From Heracleum sosnowskyi (lineage: Eukaryota > Streptophyta > Magnoliopsida > Apiales > Apiaceae), in assembly GCA_030848705.1 (NCBI GenBank), contig CM061241.1:79431178-79495177 (forward strand): a DNA stretch of 64,000 nucleotides, given 5' to 3'. The notes beneath the pieces are model-generated. The model did not search any database. It saw only the letters and a program-made list of their open reading frames with translations, and was not told where the DNA came from. Below are positions 20,191 through 34,600 of the stretch, one piece after another (within the stretch, counting starts at the first letter, position 1; every line of letters begins with the position of its first letter). The translations under genes were made by a program, and so were the position numbers.

Positions 20191-22326
20191 GGAAGGGTCG
20201 AGGAGGTTTAGATGAATAGTCAGCATATACAGTTCCACATCAGGGGTAATACTGACTTTTTAATTGAATAAAATGTTTCCCCAAAAAAGTGATGTTCTAG
20301 TATTAGATATATAATATAATAAATAGATAGATATATAATCTTGTTGAAATGAAATAATTAATATATAGCGTAAACATGTTGCGCAAGAAAATATAATTAA
20401 ACAAAATTAAAGTACAAAGGAATAATAAGCCACGACAACTTATGTTTGTATTCAAATTTTCTAATCATTGACACACACCAAAAATACCAATTCACGATAT
20501 CTTCCAATTAACAATAAAATAAATATATTTTTTTAATTAATACATGTTACCTTAAAATTAAAACAACTACATTTTATAAACAAACCTATAAATATTAATT
20601 ATATTATACTTTCTAATCATTAAAACTAAAAAAATATCAATTATATAAATATATTTTAATTATTAATAAAATATATAAAAACTCGTATATGGCACTAGTC
20701 ATATTGACTAGTATTATACCCGTATTATACCCGGAAGGGTCGAGGAGGTTTAGATGAATAGTCAGCATATACACTTCCACATCAGGGGTAATACCGACTT
20801 TTTAATTGAATAAAATGTTTCCCCAAAAAAGTGATGTTCCGGTATTAGATATATAATAATAAATAGATAGATAAATAATCTTGTTGAAATGAAATAATTA
20901 ATATATAGCGTAAACATGTTGCGCGAGAAAGTATAATTAAACAAAATTAAAGTACACGGGAATAATAAGCCACGACAACTTATGTTTGTATTCAAATTTT
21001 CTAATCATTGATACATACCAAAAATACCAATTACACGATATCTTCCAATTAACAATAAAATAAATATTTTTTTAATTAATACATGTTACCTTAAAATTAA
21101 AACAACTACATTTTATAAACAAACCTATAAATATTAATTATATTATACTTTCTAATCATTAAAACTAAAAAATATCAATTATATAAATATATTTTAATTA
21201 TTAATAAAATATATAAAAACTCGTATATGGCACTAGTTATATTGACTAGTATTATACCTGTATTATACCCGGAAGGGTCGAGGAGGTTTAGATGAATAGT
21301 CAGCATATACACTTCCACATCAGGGGTAATACCGACTTTTTAATTGAATAAAATGTTTCCCCAAAAAAGTGATGTTCCAATATTAGATATATAATAATAA
21401 ATAGATAGGTAAATAATCTTGTTGAAATGAAATAATTAATATATAGCGTAAACATGTTGCGCGAGAAAGTATAATTAAACAAAATTAAAGTACACGGGAA
21501 TAATTAGCCACAACAACTTATGTTTGTATTCAAATTTTCTAATCATTGACACATACCAAAAATACCAATTACACGATATCTTCCAATTAACAATAAAATA
21601 ATTTTTTTTTTAATTAATACATGTTACCTTAAAATTAAAACAACTACATTGTATAAACAAACCTATAAATATTAATTATATTATACTTTCTAATCATTAA
21701 AACTAAAAAATATCAATTATATAAATATATTTTAATTATTAATAAAATATATAAAAACTCATATATGGCACTAGTTATATTATACCCGTATTATACCCGG
21801 AAGGGTCGAGGAGGTTTAGATGAATAGTCAGCATATACACTTCCACATCAGGGGTAATACCAACTTTTTAACTGAATAAAATGTTTACCCAAAACAGTGA
21901 TGTTCCAGTATTAGATATATAATAAATAGATAGATAGATAATCTTGTTGAAATGAAATAATTAATATATAGCGTAAACATGTTGCGCGAGAAAGCATAAT
22001 TAAACAAAATTAAAGTAGACAGGAATAATAAGCAACGACAACTTATGTTTGTATTCAAATTTTCTAATCATTGATACACACCAAAAATACCAATTACACG
22101 ATATCTTTCAATTAACAATAAAATAAATATATTTTTTTAATTAATACATATTACCTTAAAATTAAAACAACGACATTTTATAAACAAATCTATAAATATT
22201 AATTATATTATACTTTCTAATCATTAAAACTAAAAAAATATCAATTATATAAATATATTTTAATTATTAATAAAATATATAAAAACTCGTATATGGCACG
22301 AGTTTTATTGACTAGTATTATACCCG
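20191..22326. repeat. Tandem array, four units of about 528-542 bp
   Basis: Units start with GGAAGGGTCGAGGAGGTTTA at 20191, 20733, 21271 and 21799, giving spacings of 542, 538 and 528 bp. Each holds GATGAATAGTCAGCATATAC, AATGTTTCCCCAAAA and a long AT-rich block. Each ends in a Helitron-terminus-like junction (ACTAGTATTATACCCGT). Neighbouring copies differ by scattered substitutions and small indels, so the array is not brand new. Weak ORFs inside are AT-rich chance ORFs. It ends about 340 bp upstream of the PRP40C start codon. Confidence 0.9.
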
Positions 22327-22664
22327 TGTTTCGCACCAATTTTATTCCCCCTCTTTTTTAGCTTTATTTTTCTCTTATATAAATTATTGTGTTATTATTA
22401 ATCTACAATATTAGAACAAATGGAGGTTTTTTAGAACAGTGTCCATCAGGAAACACTTTCACTACACGCAGTGAAATTGGGCCAGTAGATAATAAGATAT
22501 GGGTGCTAGTGCTAGCCCATAACCTATATAAATTTTTACTTACAAAGGGCTTAATTCAAATCCTCTGCCATTAGTTGAGAAACAGCGGGCAGAGTAGAAG
22601 ATCCGACCCGCCTCGATTGTCGTGCGCTAGGGTTTCTGCTCCGGCGAATTTCAATTCCTAATCT
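22327..22664 (+). promoter_or_regulatory. Promoter and 5' leader region of PRP40C
   Basis: Contains two site II boxes, TGGGCC at 22478 and AGCCCA at 22514, a TATA-like CCTATATAAAT at about 22523, and a telo-box AGGGTTT at 22629-22635 in the probable leader. Site II plus telo-box is known from plant genes for ribosome and RNA processing functions. The transcription start is not defined. Confidence 0.55.
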
Positions 22665-25600
22665 ATGTCGAACGATCAATCTGTAAGTCTGTTTATTAAT
22701 TAAATTCATGTGTCTTTTCTGATTAATTTCAACTTCGAATGCTGAAAGTTTGTTTTAATACATCACATTTAGTTATGTGTATTCAGTTTTGTAAACTGCG
22801 ATGCTGTAATTGAATAGGTCACTATCTGTTTAAGTTTATACATTAATACATATAGGTTTCTATGTGTATACTTATTATTTACTCCGCTGTAGTATTGTCG
22901 AAAGCTTCCAATTGAATGGTTTAAGTTTGTTTATCGGTAGACTTAGTGTGGAGAGCGGTTTGAATGTATGTTGTGATTAGTTGTGAGATTATGATGTTGA
23001 CATCAAAGATGTTATGTTTAATGCTGTTTAATGCTAATAACACGGGGGCACCGACATTTTAATTATTCTTCTGGCAATTGCGGGAACTTGTTTAATCATT
23101 TGGAAAAATACTTTAGTATGTTTTTATTAAGTATTAAGACGGCGTAAATTGAGCTAAATGTTGTAATTAGGAATATGAAGGTCTTTGGAAGTGCAGTATA
23201 GCTGTTTTTCCAAATAGGTCATGTAAATGTTCCCAGAAATTTTTAGACTTAATGTTGAAGTAAAAAAATAACTGTATAGTTGTACACAACACATTGACTT
23301 GGCAGATGGAAAATGATGTACACATCAAAGAAGATAGGAGCTGTACAGTGGTCTCAAAAAACGCATAAATGTTTAGTTATGAAATATGATTGTTTATATC
23401 ATTTATTACCCAGTTGTGCATAGTACATGATTATGTAAAGTTGATAATTATGGTTTCGAACAATAATAATATTGTAGTTTAAATATGATTTAATTTCAAA
23501 GTTCTGCAAGGCTATTTAATATAATCAAAATAAGTCATGATTTCTTTGTTCCGGTTGGTCATACCAGAATATTAAAGCTGATGGTACACAAGAAACAGTT
23601 ATGGCATCACCTGCACCGTCCATGCCTCACTCTGTTTTGCAGCCCTCTCAAACTTCCACATCTTTGGCAAACTTTGGCCCGGGATACTGGGTTCCTTCAG
23701 TCCCGTCTTTTCAAGTGCCCCAAGGATTACCTGGTCCTCCTAGGCTTCCTGGCCCACCTGGACTAGCTCCTGTATCTTTATCCAATATGAATGTTCCATC
23801 TCAATTTGTCAATTCTTCTTCTCCTTATCCAACACCTATGGGGCCAACTGCTTCTATTGCATCCATTCCAGCTATTCAACCGCGACCCTATCCTGCCTAC
23901 CCGTCAGGTCCTCCCATGGTTGCTACGCCTCAGGGGTTGTGGCTTCAGCCACAAACTATGGGTGGGTTGCCAAGACCACCTCTTTTGCAACGTCCTCCTG
24001 CTGTCTCCGGTCCATTTCCTTTGTCAGCGCAAGGCATGCAACTTCCTTATGTTCCATTGCCCGATTCTCAACCTCCTGGTGTAACTCCTGTGGGACCTCC
24101 AGGTGGTTCCTTTGTATATTCTACGGCATCTGGTAACCAATTGGCAGTCAGCTCCGTAACCGAGCCTGAATTACCTCCGGGCACTGGTAAGCTCAAAAAA
24201 GTTTCATCAGTTGCCTACCTTTCAGGATGTCTACATAACATTAACTGTTACATTTTGTTCTTCAGGTAATGAAAAGCCTGTCATAGATGTCAGTGTTAAA
24301 GTAAGACCTCCTGCTGGTGAACAGTTAGATGCATGGACAACACATAAGACTGAAACAGGAGCAGTATACTACTATAATGCTGTCACGGGAGAATCTACGT
24401 ATGAGAAACCTGCTGGGTTCAAAGGGGAGGTACAAACTATAAGTGCTTAATCCGAAAGTTATTACTTGTTATATGCGCCTGTATTGCTACTGCCTTTTAC
24501 CATTTGATAAAAATTTAACTGCATGTAGCCATAGTAGTTTTGGTCCCCCAATTGCTTGAGTAATCAATTTAGTGGGGCCTTGGGATAAAAAATACTACTT
24601 AGTGGGACAAAATAGACCTTTTGTGACAAAAGAATTAATAGGAAAACGTCACCCTTTTTTGAAGAGGTACATGTATGTGTGCGGTCAGTATGGTTGTGTG
24701 GCTGCATACACTTCTCGTGCGCTGCATCCCTTCTGCAGTGGGTTATTTAAATAATTAAATTATGTTATTGTTTTTAAACCAACTCCTGCATTGTTTTTTT
24801 TGAATCCATATCATTGCTGCTTAGATACACTGTTGTAAGCTGGCCTTTAGGATCATGGAGATAGTTTTATGTTTTTCGGTCCATCTCAGGTTTCTTTCCA
24901 TAAATAAATTGACCCGTGTCTGGTAATCTTTTTTATTGTTTCAGAGACCAGTCCACTTGAAATTGTTAGAAATCACATCCAACTGTAGCAATGTTACATG
25001 TTCCCGATGTGCTTAGGTGTCATGATGTACCAAGTGTTGGATCGCTAACATTGGATTGTCCTTTAAAAGCATTGGTGTGTAGGGAATATCAATGGTTTAA
25101 TTAGATCTGGCAATTCGTTCGTGTCGTGTACTTTCGTGTTTCGTGTACCTGAAACGTCTACCCGAAAACGACACGAAATAAATTCGTGTACCCAAAATCT
25201 AGACACGAACACGACACGGTAAAAACACGAAACGGCACGAGATTATTCGTGTATTTTTCGTTTACACGAAACGAAACGAAACGAACCGATAACGAAACGA
25301 AATTAACACGAAACTGTACACGAAATGCTTTAACAGTTCATGTCACCAGAAATCCAGAATTAACAATACATTATACATATTTGTCAATTAAACGTATGTC
25401 ATAAAATTGAACATAAAGTTTTATATTATGTTAAAAAATATTATATATATATATATATTTTAATTTATTTAATTAATTAATTTATTTATTTCGTGTACTT
25501 CGTGTCGTGTCGTGTACTTGAAGGGTAAACCCAAACCAGACACTAAATCTCGGTCGTGTACTTTCGTGTTCGTGTACTTTCGTTTCGTGTACTAAAAATG

Positions 25601-28600
25601 GAAACCCAAACACTAAATTTTCGTGTCGTTTTGTGTCGTGTTGAAAATTTCCGGGTCTAGGTTTAATTATAGGCTAATAGGCAATGATAAATCTATTTTG
25701 GCTTGTAGTTCACGAGTAACGAGTACTGGCTTGGACTTTGTTTAAATATTTTTAAGTCGGATAATTATAATATTTTCTAGAGAAAAAAATTGAATTGAGA
25801 ATTGTATCATTTAGCTCTTTTCTTTTCTTCGTCCTGCACAATTGTTAAGCTCAGCTACACTAGCAATCTAACATCATCGTTACTTTGGTTTATTATCTTA
25901 CTGAAGTTACAGGGTGTTTTTGTTTTTCATTCCCATGCATTGCCTGACCTCTATTTTCATGTCACTGCAGCCAGAGAGAGTAGCTACACGGCCAACTCCT
26001 ATATCATGGTGAGTCATTTGTACTAGTTCTAAATGCTTATTAAACTTATTATCTGGTGTCAAAGGAGCATAATAGTAAAGTTACCGGTATCTTAGTAATA
26101 TGATTATGAGTCTGCCATTACTTGTCTATCCTCCATTTAAAGGTTTCCTTCATCGAATGGTATAGAGCCTTATTCTAGCCTTATTCTTTTAATAATATGT
26201 TCAAAGATAGTGTTACGTAAAGGAGAAATCTGCATCTCTGTTGTAAGTCATTGTATTGAGGTGCCAATGGAATTTTTGGCACTTGTAACACCTAAGCTGC
26301 TCGCCATTATAGTGTAGGTACGGATACATGCCACCCATTTAACCTGTTAAAATCTCCTGTGAAAGGACGTCAGTGTTTTTTGGTCATTCCTTCCTTTGAT
26401 GTAGGCTGCAGCTAGGATAATAAATACTCTTTTTAAACCTTCCTGGTTGATTTTTCCATATTTTTCCATCTAATCATTTTTACAAGGGCTAATCATGTCA
26501 GGGATTGGCACTGTAGAGAAGTATAGTAGTATGAGGCAGTTGTGGTGAATCGATTAGCTTAAGTATTTAGTTGTTTTTGTTCGTGTTGAATTATGTTTTG
26601 ATGTAATAGAAGTATAGGCAGATTTTAATCAATGACTGGAAGTACTTTGAGTCTTGAACCACTCTCGATGTTTCTTTTTCTGAACATCTGCTTCTTATAC
26701 TATAGATTCTTCTCTAGATCATCTTTAACGCCACCCTAGTTCTCTTTAAATACCGAATTTATTTGAAACTGAATGTTAAAAATGATTCTCCGTCCTGTGA
26801 TCATGTCATATTCTGTTTGTCCACATCTATTGTACATGGTATATTAAGTGGTAATTTTGGTCATATTTCCTATTTTTTTTTGAAAATAAGTACACTTTTA
26901 TAGTAATTATAAGTTCATTATGTTTAATTTAATAAAATGTGGAAATTTATTCATGAATTATGCAAATGGGATGGAGTAGAAACTTTTTCTTGAGTTGTCA
27001 TACTGGATGTTAGTTTTTATTAATATAGTATAAGAAAGTGCGAGCAATCATTGCTACTTTATAAGTTTTTGAGTTACAATTTAGTGTCATCTTTTTGATC
27101 AGGGAGAGATTGGGTACCACAGATTGGACACTAGTTACAACAAATGATGGCAAACGATATTACTACAACACTAAAACCAAGGTATGCTTTACTGTTTGTT
27201 TAATAGCCTTTGCTACTATAGTCTGTACATAAATTGTGGGAAGCAAACATTTCAAAACAACTGTAGGTCCCGAGTTTCCCAGGCTAGAAATCTCATACTT
27301 TCAAGAAGATAAAATCTAGAGCAATGGTTTATATTTTTCTATCGGAAACTGGTGGGGGTATATATCCTGGACAGGATTTAACATTAATCAAGTGTGTTGC
27401 TATATCTGGTATTCACTTTTTAATATGTTTTTGGAAATATAACCAACAATGGAATTTTCTCTAATTTGGAAGATAGTAGATTTTAGCATCTGAAGAATGT
27501 CTTTTAATCATGATAGTCAGTCAAGTCCTTTATTGAGTGGCCTGTTGAACTGATACATTTAGGCCTACCATGAACTGGTCATTAACACACTGTGTATGGC
27601 ATTCCCAACTACCCGTACCAAGGTGCACCATGATTTTTCTAATGCTGCATTGACTTTTAAAATTTTGTTGATCTTTGTATGTGTGTGCGCATTTAATTAC
27701 AGACTATTAATATGAACATTACAAACTTTGTTTAAAGTACTTGAGCTGCTCTTTTAATTATTGTAGAATCCACGAATTCAGTCGTTTGTTTGCTAATTAG
27801 TTAAATTGACATATCATAAGTCAGTGGTTCAGCTTTCAGAATGGAGGAAGCATCTGTATTTAAAGATTTTGTTAAAAATTCCTATTCTGTAGTTTTTTAT
27901 TATCTTGTGAGCATTCATCTTCGTTTTTTTTTATATTTGCTTCCTCATTGAACTCCTGAGTAGCTTCCTTGTTGAATTTCTTAACAGTTGAGCAGCTGGC
28001 AAGTCCCAACTGAAGTGACAGAGTTGAAAAAGAAGCAGGATCTTGAGTCTACTAAGGAACAGACAATACCAGTGCCTAATGCTGTTGCTGTAGCTGAAAA
28101 AGGATCTGCTCCTGTTATTTTGAGCGCCCCTGCTGTTAATACAGGTGGGCGGGATGCCACACCCCTAAGATCTCCAAGCGTGCCCGGATCATCATCCGCA
28201 TTGGATATGATAAAAAGGAAGTTACAAGACTCCGGAGCACCTGCTACACCGTCACCTGTTTCATCTTTTCAGGGAGCAGCGGTCTCAGAATTGAATGGAT
28301 CAAAAACAATTGAGAATGCTGGGAATGGCACGCAAGTTGAGAACAAAGACAAGCACAAGGATGACAATGGTGATGATCCCATGTCTGATTCCTCCTCAGA
28401 TTCAGAGGATGTCGATATTAGGCCATCGAAGGAGGAGTGTATCATCCAATTTAAGGTACTACTTTTTTGTTTGAATAAATATTTTATTATTCTTATTTTA
28501 TATATTAGAGGCTACTTATATTAAAAGACTTTTAGATAGAACCATGATGTCCCTTTTCTCTTTAGTACGTAATCTTTTGCTAATAATTGTCATTTTTTGT

Positions 28601-31600
28601 GGTCAAATTACATTTGGGGCAATGCTATTCTTTTGCTGCGACTTCAACATCAAAACTATTAGTTTTTTAAAATCGCAAGTATAACCTTGTATTCATTCAT
28701 AGATTAAAATGAATCCATTCCCTTTATATCCTTACAAATTGATTTCTTGTATATTATGTTATTCTCTAATTAGATTCATAATTTATTTATAGAATAGGTG
28801 GTATTAGTTGATCAAATAAAAATATAATTTTCAGTTATATGTTTCACTTCTATTAATTTTTAAAATTTTAATTTATTTAATTAAGTAGTTAATTATTTGA
28901 ATGTATACTTAGTTTCTTACAAAAAAAGACTTCTATGGTAATGGGTTATGTTTGAGTGATAGAAGAGAGGAGTAATTTCTGTTTCGTAACCTGTTCAATT
29001 ATGTGTGTGGAACAAAGGACTAGTTTCCTGCTTTTGTTTTGTTGGTACATGGCAAAAGTTTGTGCAATTTTATAGTTTTAATCTAACACAATTTCAAGAA
29101 AATTATTACAAAATGCTATTTTTCTCAAAGCTTGTACGCTTTTAATGATTTCACTTATTGTCTTAACATGTATGAATGTAAATTATTAAGTTATAGAAAT
29201 GTAATTGTTATTTGAGGTGTTAAGGTTAGAAAAAGATTAAGAATATTCCTTTTTAATGTAAATTTTAGTTAAGTGGTTGGTCGTTGAAGTTGGTTTTAAA
29301 GATGTTGTAGCATCTATAAGCTAGTATAGAACTTGCACCATTTTGGGGTGTGGTCTAGCAAATCATAGTGTAACTTAATGTGGCGTGGGTTGCTTGTGAA
29401 GACGTGGACCATATGCTCATGAGGAAATTGAAAAAGAAGCTGGTCAATTACAACTCTTGAACTAGTGCTAGATTACGGGCTACTTAATGTCCCAAGCAAA
29501 TTAGCAAAAGCTGAATGCTATAATCGTTGAGCCGAAATCTGAAGCTCATCAGATAGTGCTAGTCTGCTAGACTGTCCATGTAAAATTACTAAATTAGTTA
29601 TTGAGCAGCTTCTTGGCCAGTGTTTTAGCCTATTTGTGCATCATGACCTTGTTTCTTATGTACTTTGGCTGCTGCTAATTTGTAAATTCATCTTATTATC
29701 TATAGGCTCGTAAAAGTTTCTGTTTACAGTTTACACGTATTTTTCTGGTATTTAATGGTTTTTATAAACTAGTGGGATTGTACTTTGTAGGCGATGCTGA
29801 AGGAACGGGGAGTGGCACCTTTCTCGAAGTGGGAAAAGGAACTTCCAAAGATCGTCTTTGATCCGCGCTTTAAGGTTTGTTCAGTCTAAAGATTTTGACT
29901 TTTTCTACAATTGAAACTTCACAAGACAGGTTTTTTGCATTTGTAGGATGAACTTCAGTGTGTGGTCTGGTCTAGTCACCATGTGTTAGATTTGCGTCTC
30001 TTATTAGTTGAATGTAGTTTTATGAGCTGTGATTCAGTTTGTGTCTCTTAAATTTCAAAGTAGAAGCAGGGTTGGGTTTTTGCCTTTTAGGACTGCTTGG
30101 TGTGTTGGGATGGGTCAATCGCTCTATTGCAGTATAAGTTTTTGAGAGTTGATGAGATCCGACAGGGGTTAAAAACAGAGAGAGGGTTGGATTTTTGCCT
30201 TTTAGGACTGCTTGGTGTGTTGGGATGGGTCAATCGCTCTATTGCAGTATATGTTTTTGAGAGTTGATGAGATCCGATAGGGGTTAAAAACAGAGAGAGG
30301 GAGGTCTCAGGTCTGGGTGCTAATCAGAGTTGGTGAGTGCTACCGAGGGAAAGAGTTCATCAAGGGATATCTTTGCATGCATTATGAACGAAGAGAAGTT
30401 AAAGCAGATTTCTTGTGTCTGGAGTGCGTGTTGGTATCTTTTCAATAGTAATATGCCTTCTTTACTCTTGTTACATGAACAAGAAAAGTGGGCTGTAGCT
30501 TGTCAGCTAGCTTGATGGTGCTTTTTAGAAGTTCTTTTGTGGGTGACAAATCGTATGTTGACAGTCAGTCAGTTGTAATGTGTAAGTATTGCCTTTTCTG
30601 CGTAGGTTGCAGACTTGCATAATAAGTAAAGACTAGTGATTGTAAAGCATGAAACTAAAAATTTATAATTATTAATTGAAGCATAGTTCTATACCATATT
30701 TAGTACTTACATTGAGCTCTTTAGCTGTGAGAATCATGCTGAAGTGCCAAAGATAGAGCGATTTCAAATATTAGCATTCTATTATATCTATCATCATTTT
30801 CCATGTTTGCTCCAAGTTCCAGCACAGGCATCACCTTATAGCATTGGTAAAAGAGGAATAATTATTTTTACATTTTGAATTTTCTTATCCAACCCTACAA
30901 CAAGTAACATTACTCCAGAATAAAATATATTGCTACTATGTAAATCGTGAATCCATTCTGTGCATTGGAAAGGGTTCCTCTGTGACAGATTTTCTTAGAC
31001 ACTGTAGGGATGCAATTCGGTGCTATTTGGTCTTAGTTTTCACTAGAATGGTGAGGAAGAATTTCGTGCCTTTAGTTTATGGTATTAATGCTTAATGTTT
31101 TTCATCTTACTTTAGTTGAATAGTATACACTAACAAACTACATAGTAGACCTTATATTCATACTTTGCACCTAGTGTACTTTGTATTTGGTATTTGAATT
31201 CTAATTTGTTCAAAAAATTACTTGCCTAATATAATTAACTATGATAGCTGTTGCTTGAAGCTCATAGGGTATAAGTTGTATTCCAGATATAAAACTTTAA
31301 AGGTAGCTCACAAGGAAGAATGCAACTTGAGTCTTGAGCTCACCAGAGTCTAGCCTTAAGTTGTTTACAATTTTTTTTTTTTTTTTTGGGATTGCCATCT
31401 TGATGTATAAACTGAGTACAAGCTAACACCCAAATTGTCTGTTTGCCAAAGGCTGAAAGCGAAAGATCGAAGTTGGCTGTAGTAAAGCGATATGGCAAGC
31501 TATCAGGATCGGGATAATTTATAACAAAGTTTTCGTGTTGATTCCTATGTGTAGTGCTTCTTCCCCTATGTGACCTATTGGTACTGGTGGAGTAGGATTG

Positions 31601-34600
31601 ACCTGTAAATACAGAACCTATAGGTGTAGCCTTTCGCTCAATACTAGAGTCGACAATTAAACCGTAGCATCCGAGGTTGCATTAATGGAGGATACACGAC
31701 AGAAGGAATTGTTCTATTTCCAAACTTTACATTCAACAAGCGTAATTTTTTTTTTCAAATTTTTTATTTCTATCCCGATCCCAAATCATGTCTTTTTCGA
31801 AGATTGAGAGCATTAGAGTATGATTGGATAACTAGATTAAAACAAACAGTAGTATGGTTTGAGTACATTTATTGATTTTTTCTTGTTTGAGCCCGTCAGC
31901 TCCTTGCTGTGCACGAAATGAGCTGAGCTGAGAAACAAGCTAGAGCTTGTAAGGGAATAGGTCACTACAAATTACACTACTAATGGTGTGTTTGGTTGGT
32001 ATGAATGAAAAGGGAAGGAATGGAATGAAATTTGAACTATAAAATGTGTATTGTTCATATTTTTCATTCCTTCTCCCATTCCATTCACAATCACCTAAAC
32101 TAAAAGTCAAACACCCTACTCATTTCTTTGATAAGGAATGTTCCATTCATCCTCATACTCATTTTCTTTACAAATCCTATCATAACAAATTTGCACTCAC
32201 TCATTTCTTTCCCAAATCTTCCCCCAAACTCCATTATTTCTTACTAATTTTACTCATTCCATTCCATTCCATTCCATTCTCGCCAACCAAACACAACATA
32301 AGGGTAAGTAACTAAGGTATTGACATAGTTTGGTTAGATAGTTTCGTTCTCAGTTGACCGTATTAGTTTTAGGTTTGATAGTATGGGGATGCTATGAATA
32401 ACATTGGTAGTCTTTATCTGCAGTAGGCATGGGCCCAGACTGCTTAATCTGCGTCATGTTCCTCAGTAATGTACCTTACAAAATATTGTCCCTGAGTAAT
32501 TGATTTCTGCCTTCACTCTAGATAGATAGGTATGTTTTGGTCCTGTAATGTAGTTTACCGAGAAGAATTCTATAATTAACTGGAAGTTTTTTTTTCTATC
32601 TGTGTAGGCAATCGCAGGTTACAATGCTCGGAGATCGTTATTTGAGCACTATGTTCGGACACGTGCGGAAGAGGAACGCAAGGAAAAACGAGCAGCACAG
32701 AAGGCTGCGGTTGAGGCTTTTAAGCAGTTATTGGAAGAGGCAAAAAAGGTTTGTCGAGGATGTTATCTTTTCTTCTCTTGTCTGTTAAATGTTATGAAAT
32801 CACTGGCTTTGAACTATGTGTAATATAAATGTGTTCATTATTCTGAAATATATACAGGATATTGACCATAATACTGATCATCACACGTTCAAAAAGAAAT
32901 GGGGTCATGATCCACGTTTCGAGGCTTTGGACCGGAAGGAGCGGGAAAATTTATTAAATGAAAGGTATTGTTGGGATAGTGTCTGGTCACTCGTAAAAGA
33001 TCTTATCTGCACCTCGTCCTTATTAGATCAAGGTATAAGGGCGGAATAAAGGTTTAATTTGGCCCATCTCTCTAGCAAACTTGAAGGGCAGATTTTAGGT
33101 TTAAGTTTGGTTTTAGCAATTAATTAACATATATGTACTGTGATGTGGCAGTATATATACTTCTATCTCATCTGCATTTTGAGAAGGTTTAGCACACTAC
33201 TGGATCGGATGAAAGTTAGTAAATTAAATATTCATCTGATGTTTTATCATAGTTCTGTAGTGTACAATAATTTACATGTTGCATACATCAGATATCTGCC
33301 TTTTTATATTACAGCTTTGCTTAATTTTTATTGACTTGAATAGATAGTCCAATTTCTATTATTTTCTCAAGCAGAAATATATATTCTTAACAACCATTTA
33401 CGGCAGCAGGAAACAAGTACTAGCATTGTGATCCAGAATCGCATTTACTTGGGTCGGTCCTTGCACTTTTATCCTTTGGATGTCTACTGTTGATATGCTA
33501 TATTGTTTTTAACATAATATATTATATTGGTTAAACTATAGTTTTGTAACACTTGCAGAGTCCTCCCTTTGAAGAAGGAGGCTCAAGAAAAGGATCAGGC
33601 CATGCGGGCAGCTGCTGCTTCGAACTTTAAGTCCATGCTCCGTGATAGAGGAGATATTACTGCAAGTTCTCGTTGGTCCAAAGTAGGTTCTTATAAAATT
33701 ATATGTTGTATTATATCTTGGTGAACTGGCATTAAGATATGATTTATACATTGGGAAATACCTAAAGTTGTGAGACCCTGTACAGACCATTGAACAAAGG
33801 GCTTGATAAAGAAAAAGTAAATGGCAAGCAGAAAAGAGAGGTAGGGATAATTAATATCGAAAGAAAAAGTTTGAAAAACAAAGAGATTGTGCAACCCACA
33901 CTTCTCAAGGCAAACTAAGTTCAGAAACACCCCTAAAAGAACTATTAATGGCACTCCTTAGCACTGTTAGTTTGTCACTGAACACAGAAAACAGTTAAAA
34001 GAAAAAGAATTCAGAAATAAAGTATCGTGCTAGTCATTACTGTTTAGTTGGGTTAGTAAGTGTTACATTGTAATTTGTAGGTCTTATTAAGGTGTTACAT
34101 TGTAATATTGATCACGCTATATGATTTTCAGGCTCTGATCAATTTGAGTTGGATTTGTTGAGATGCTTCTTTGGTCTATTAATTTACAACTGTAGTGTAA
34201 GGCGCCAGGCGAAGGGAAGGCACTGTCACTGTGTTAATTATATCATAACTGGTTGCCCACTCAACCTAACTAAGCAAATTTCTATTGTCACTGTACAGTG
34301 ATTAACTTCTTTTTTCTGGTAATAGTCAATCACAGAAATTTATATACCAACACTTCCAACGAGGCTTGAATCTTTGACCTCTGTTACCAAGAGAAGAGGC
34401 TTTAATGCTTCAGATAATTAGGTTATTAAGTTAAAAGTGCTGTCATCACTCCCAGCGACTTGAATGCATGTTCGTAATTGCAAATTGTGTCGTGACCAGG
34501 CTCCAGTTCTAAATTATAATTATTTAATCTTGAAATGCAGGCCTAACGGTTTGGAGATTAGGGTTATAGAGCCGTTTTCTTTATTTACCGACGTGTTTTT

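Noticed and set aside
25186..25404. 72-codon ORF rich in RNETK
   Set aside because: Produced by the ACGAAACG words of the hAT-like MITE.
32046..32315. 89-codon ORF
   Set aside because: Lies across the MITE at 31984-32298 and is composition-driven.
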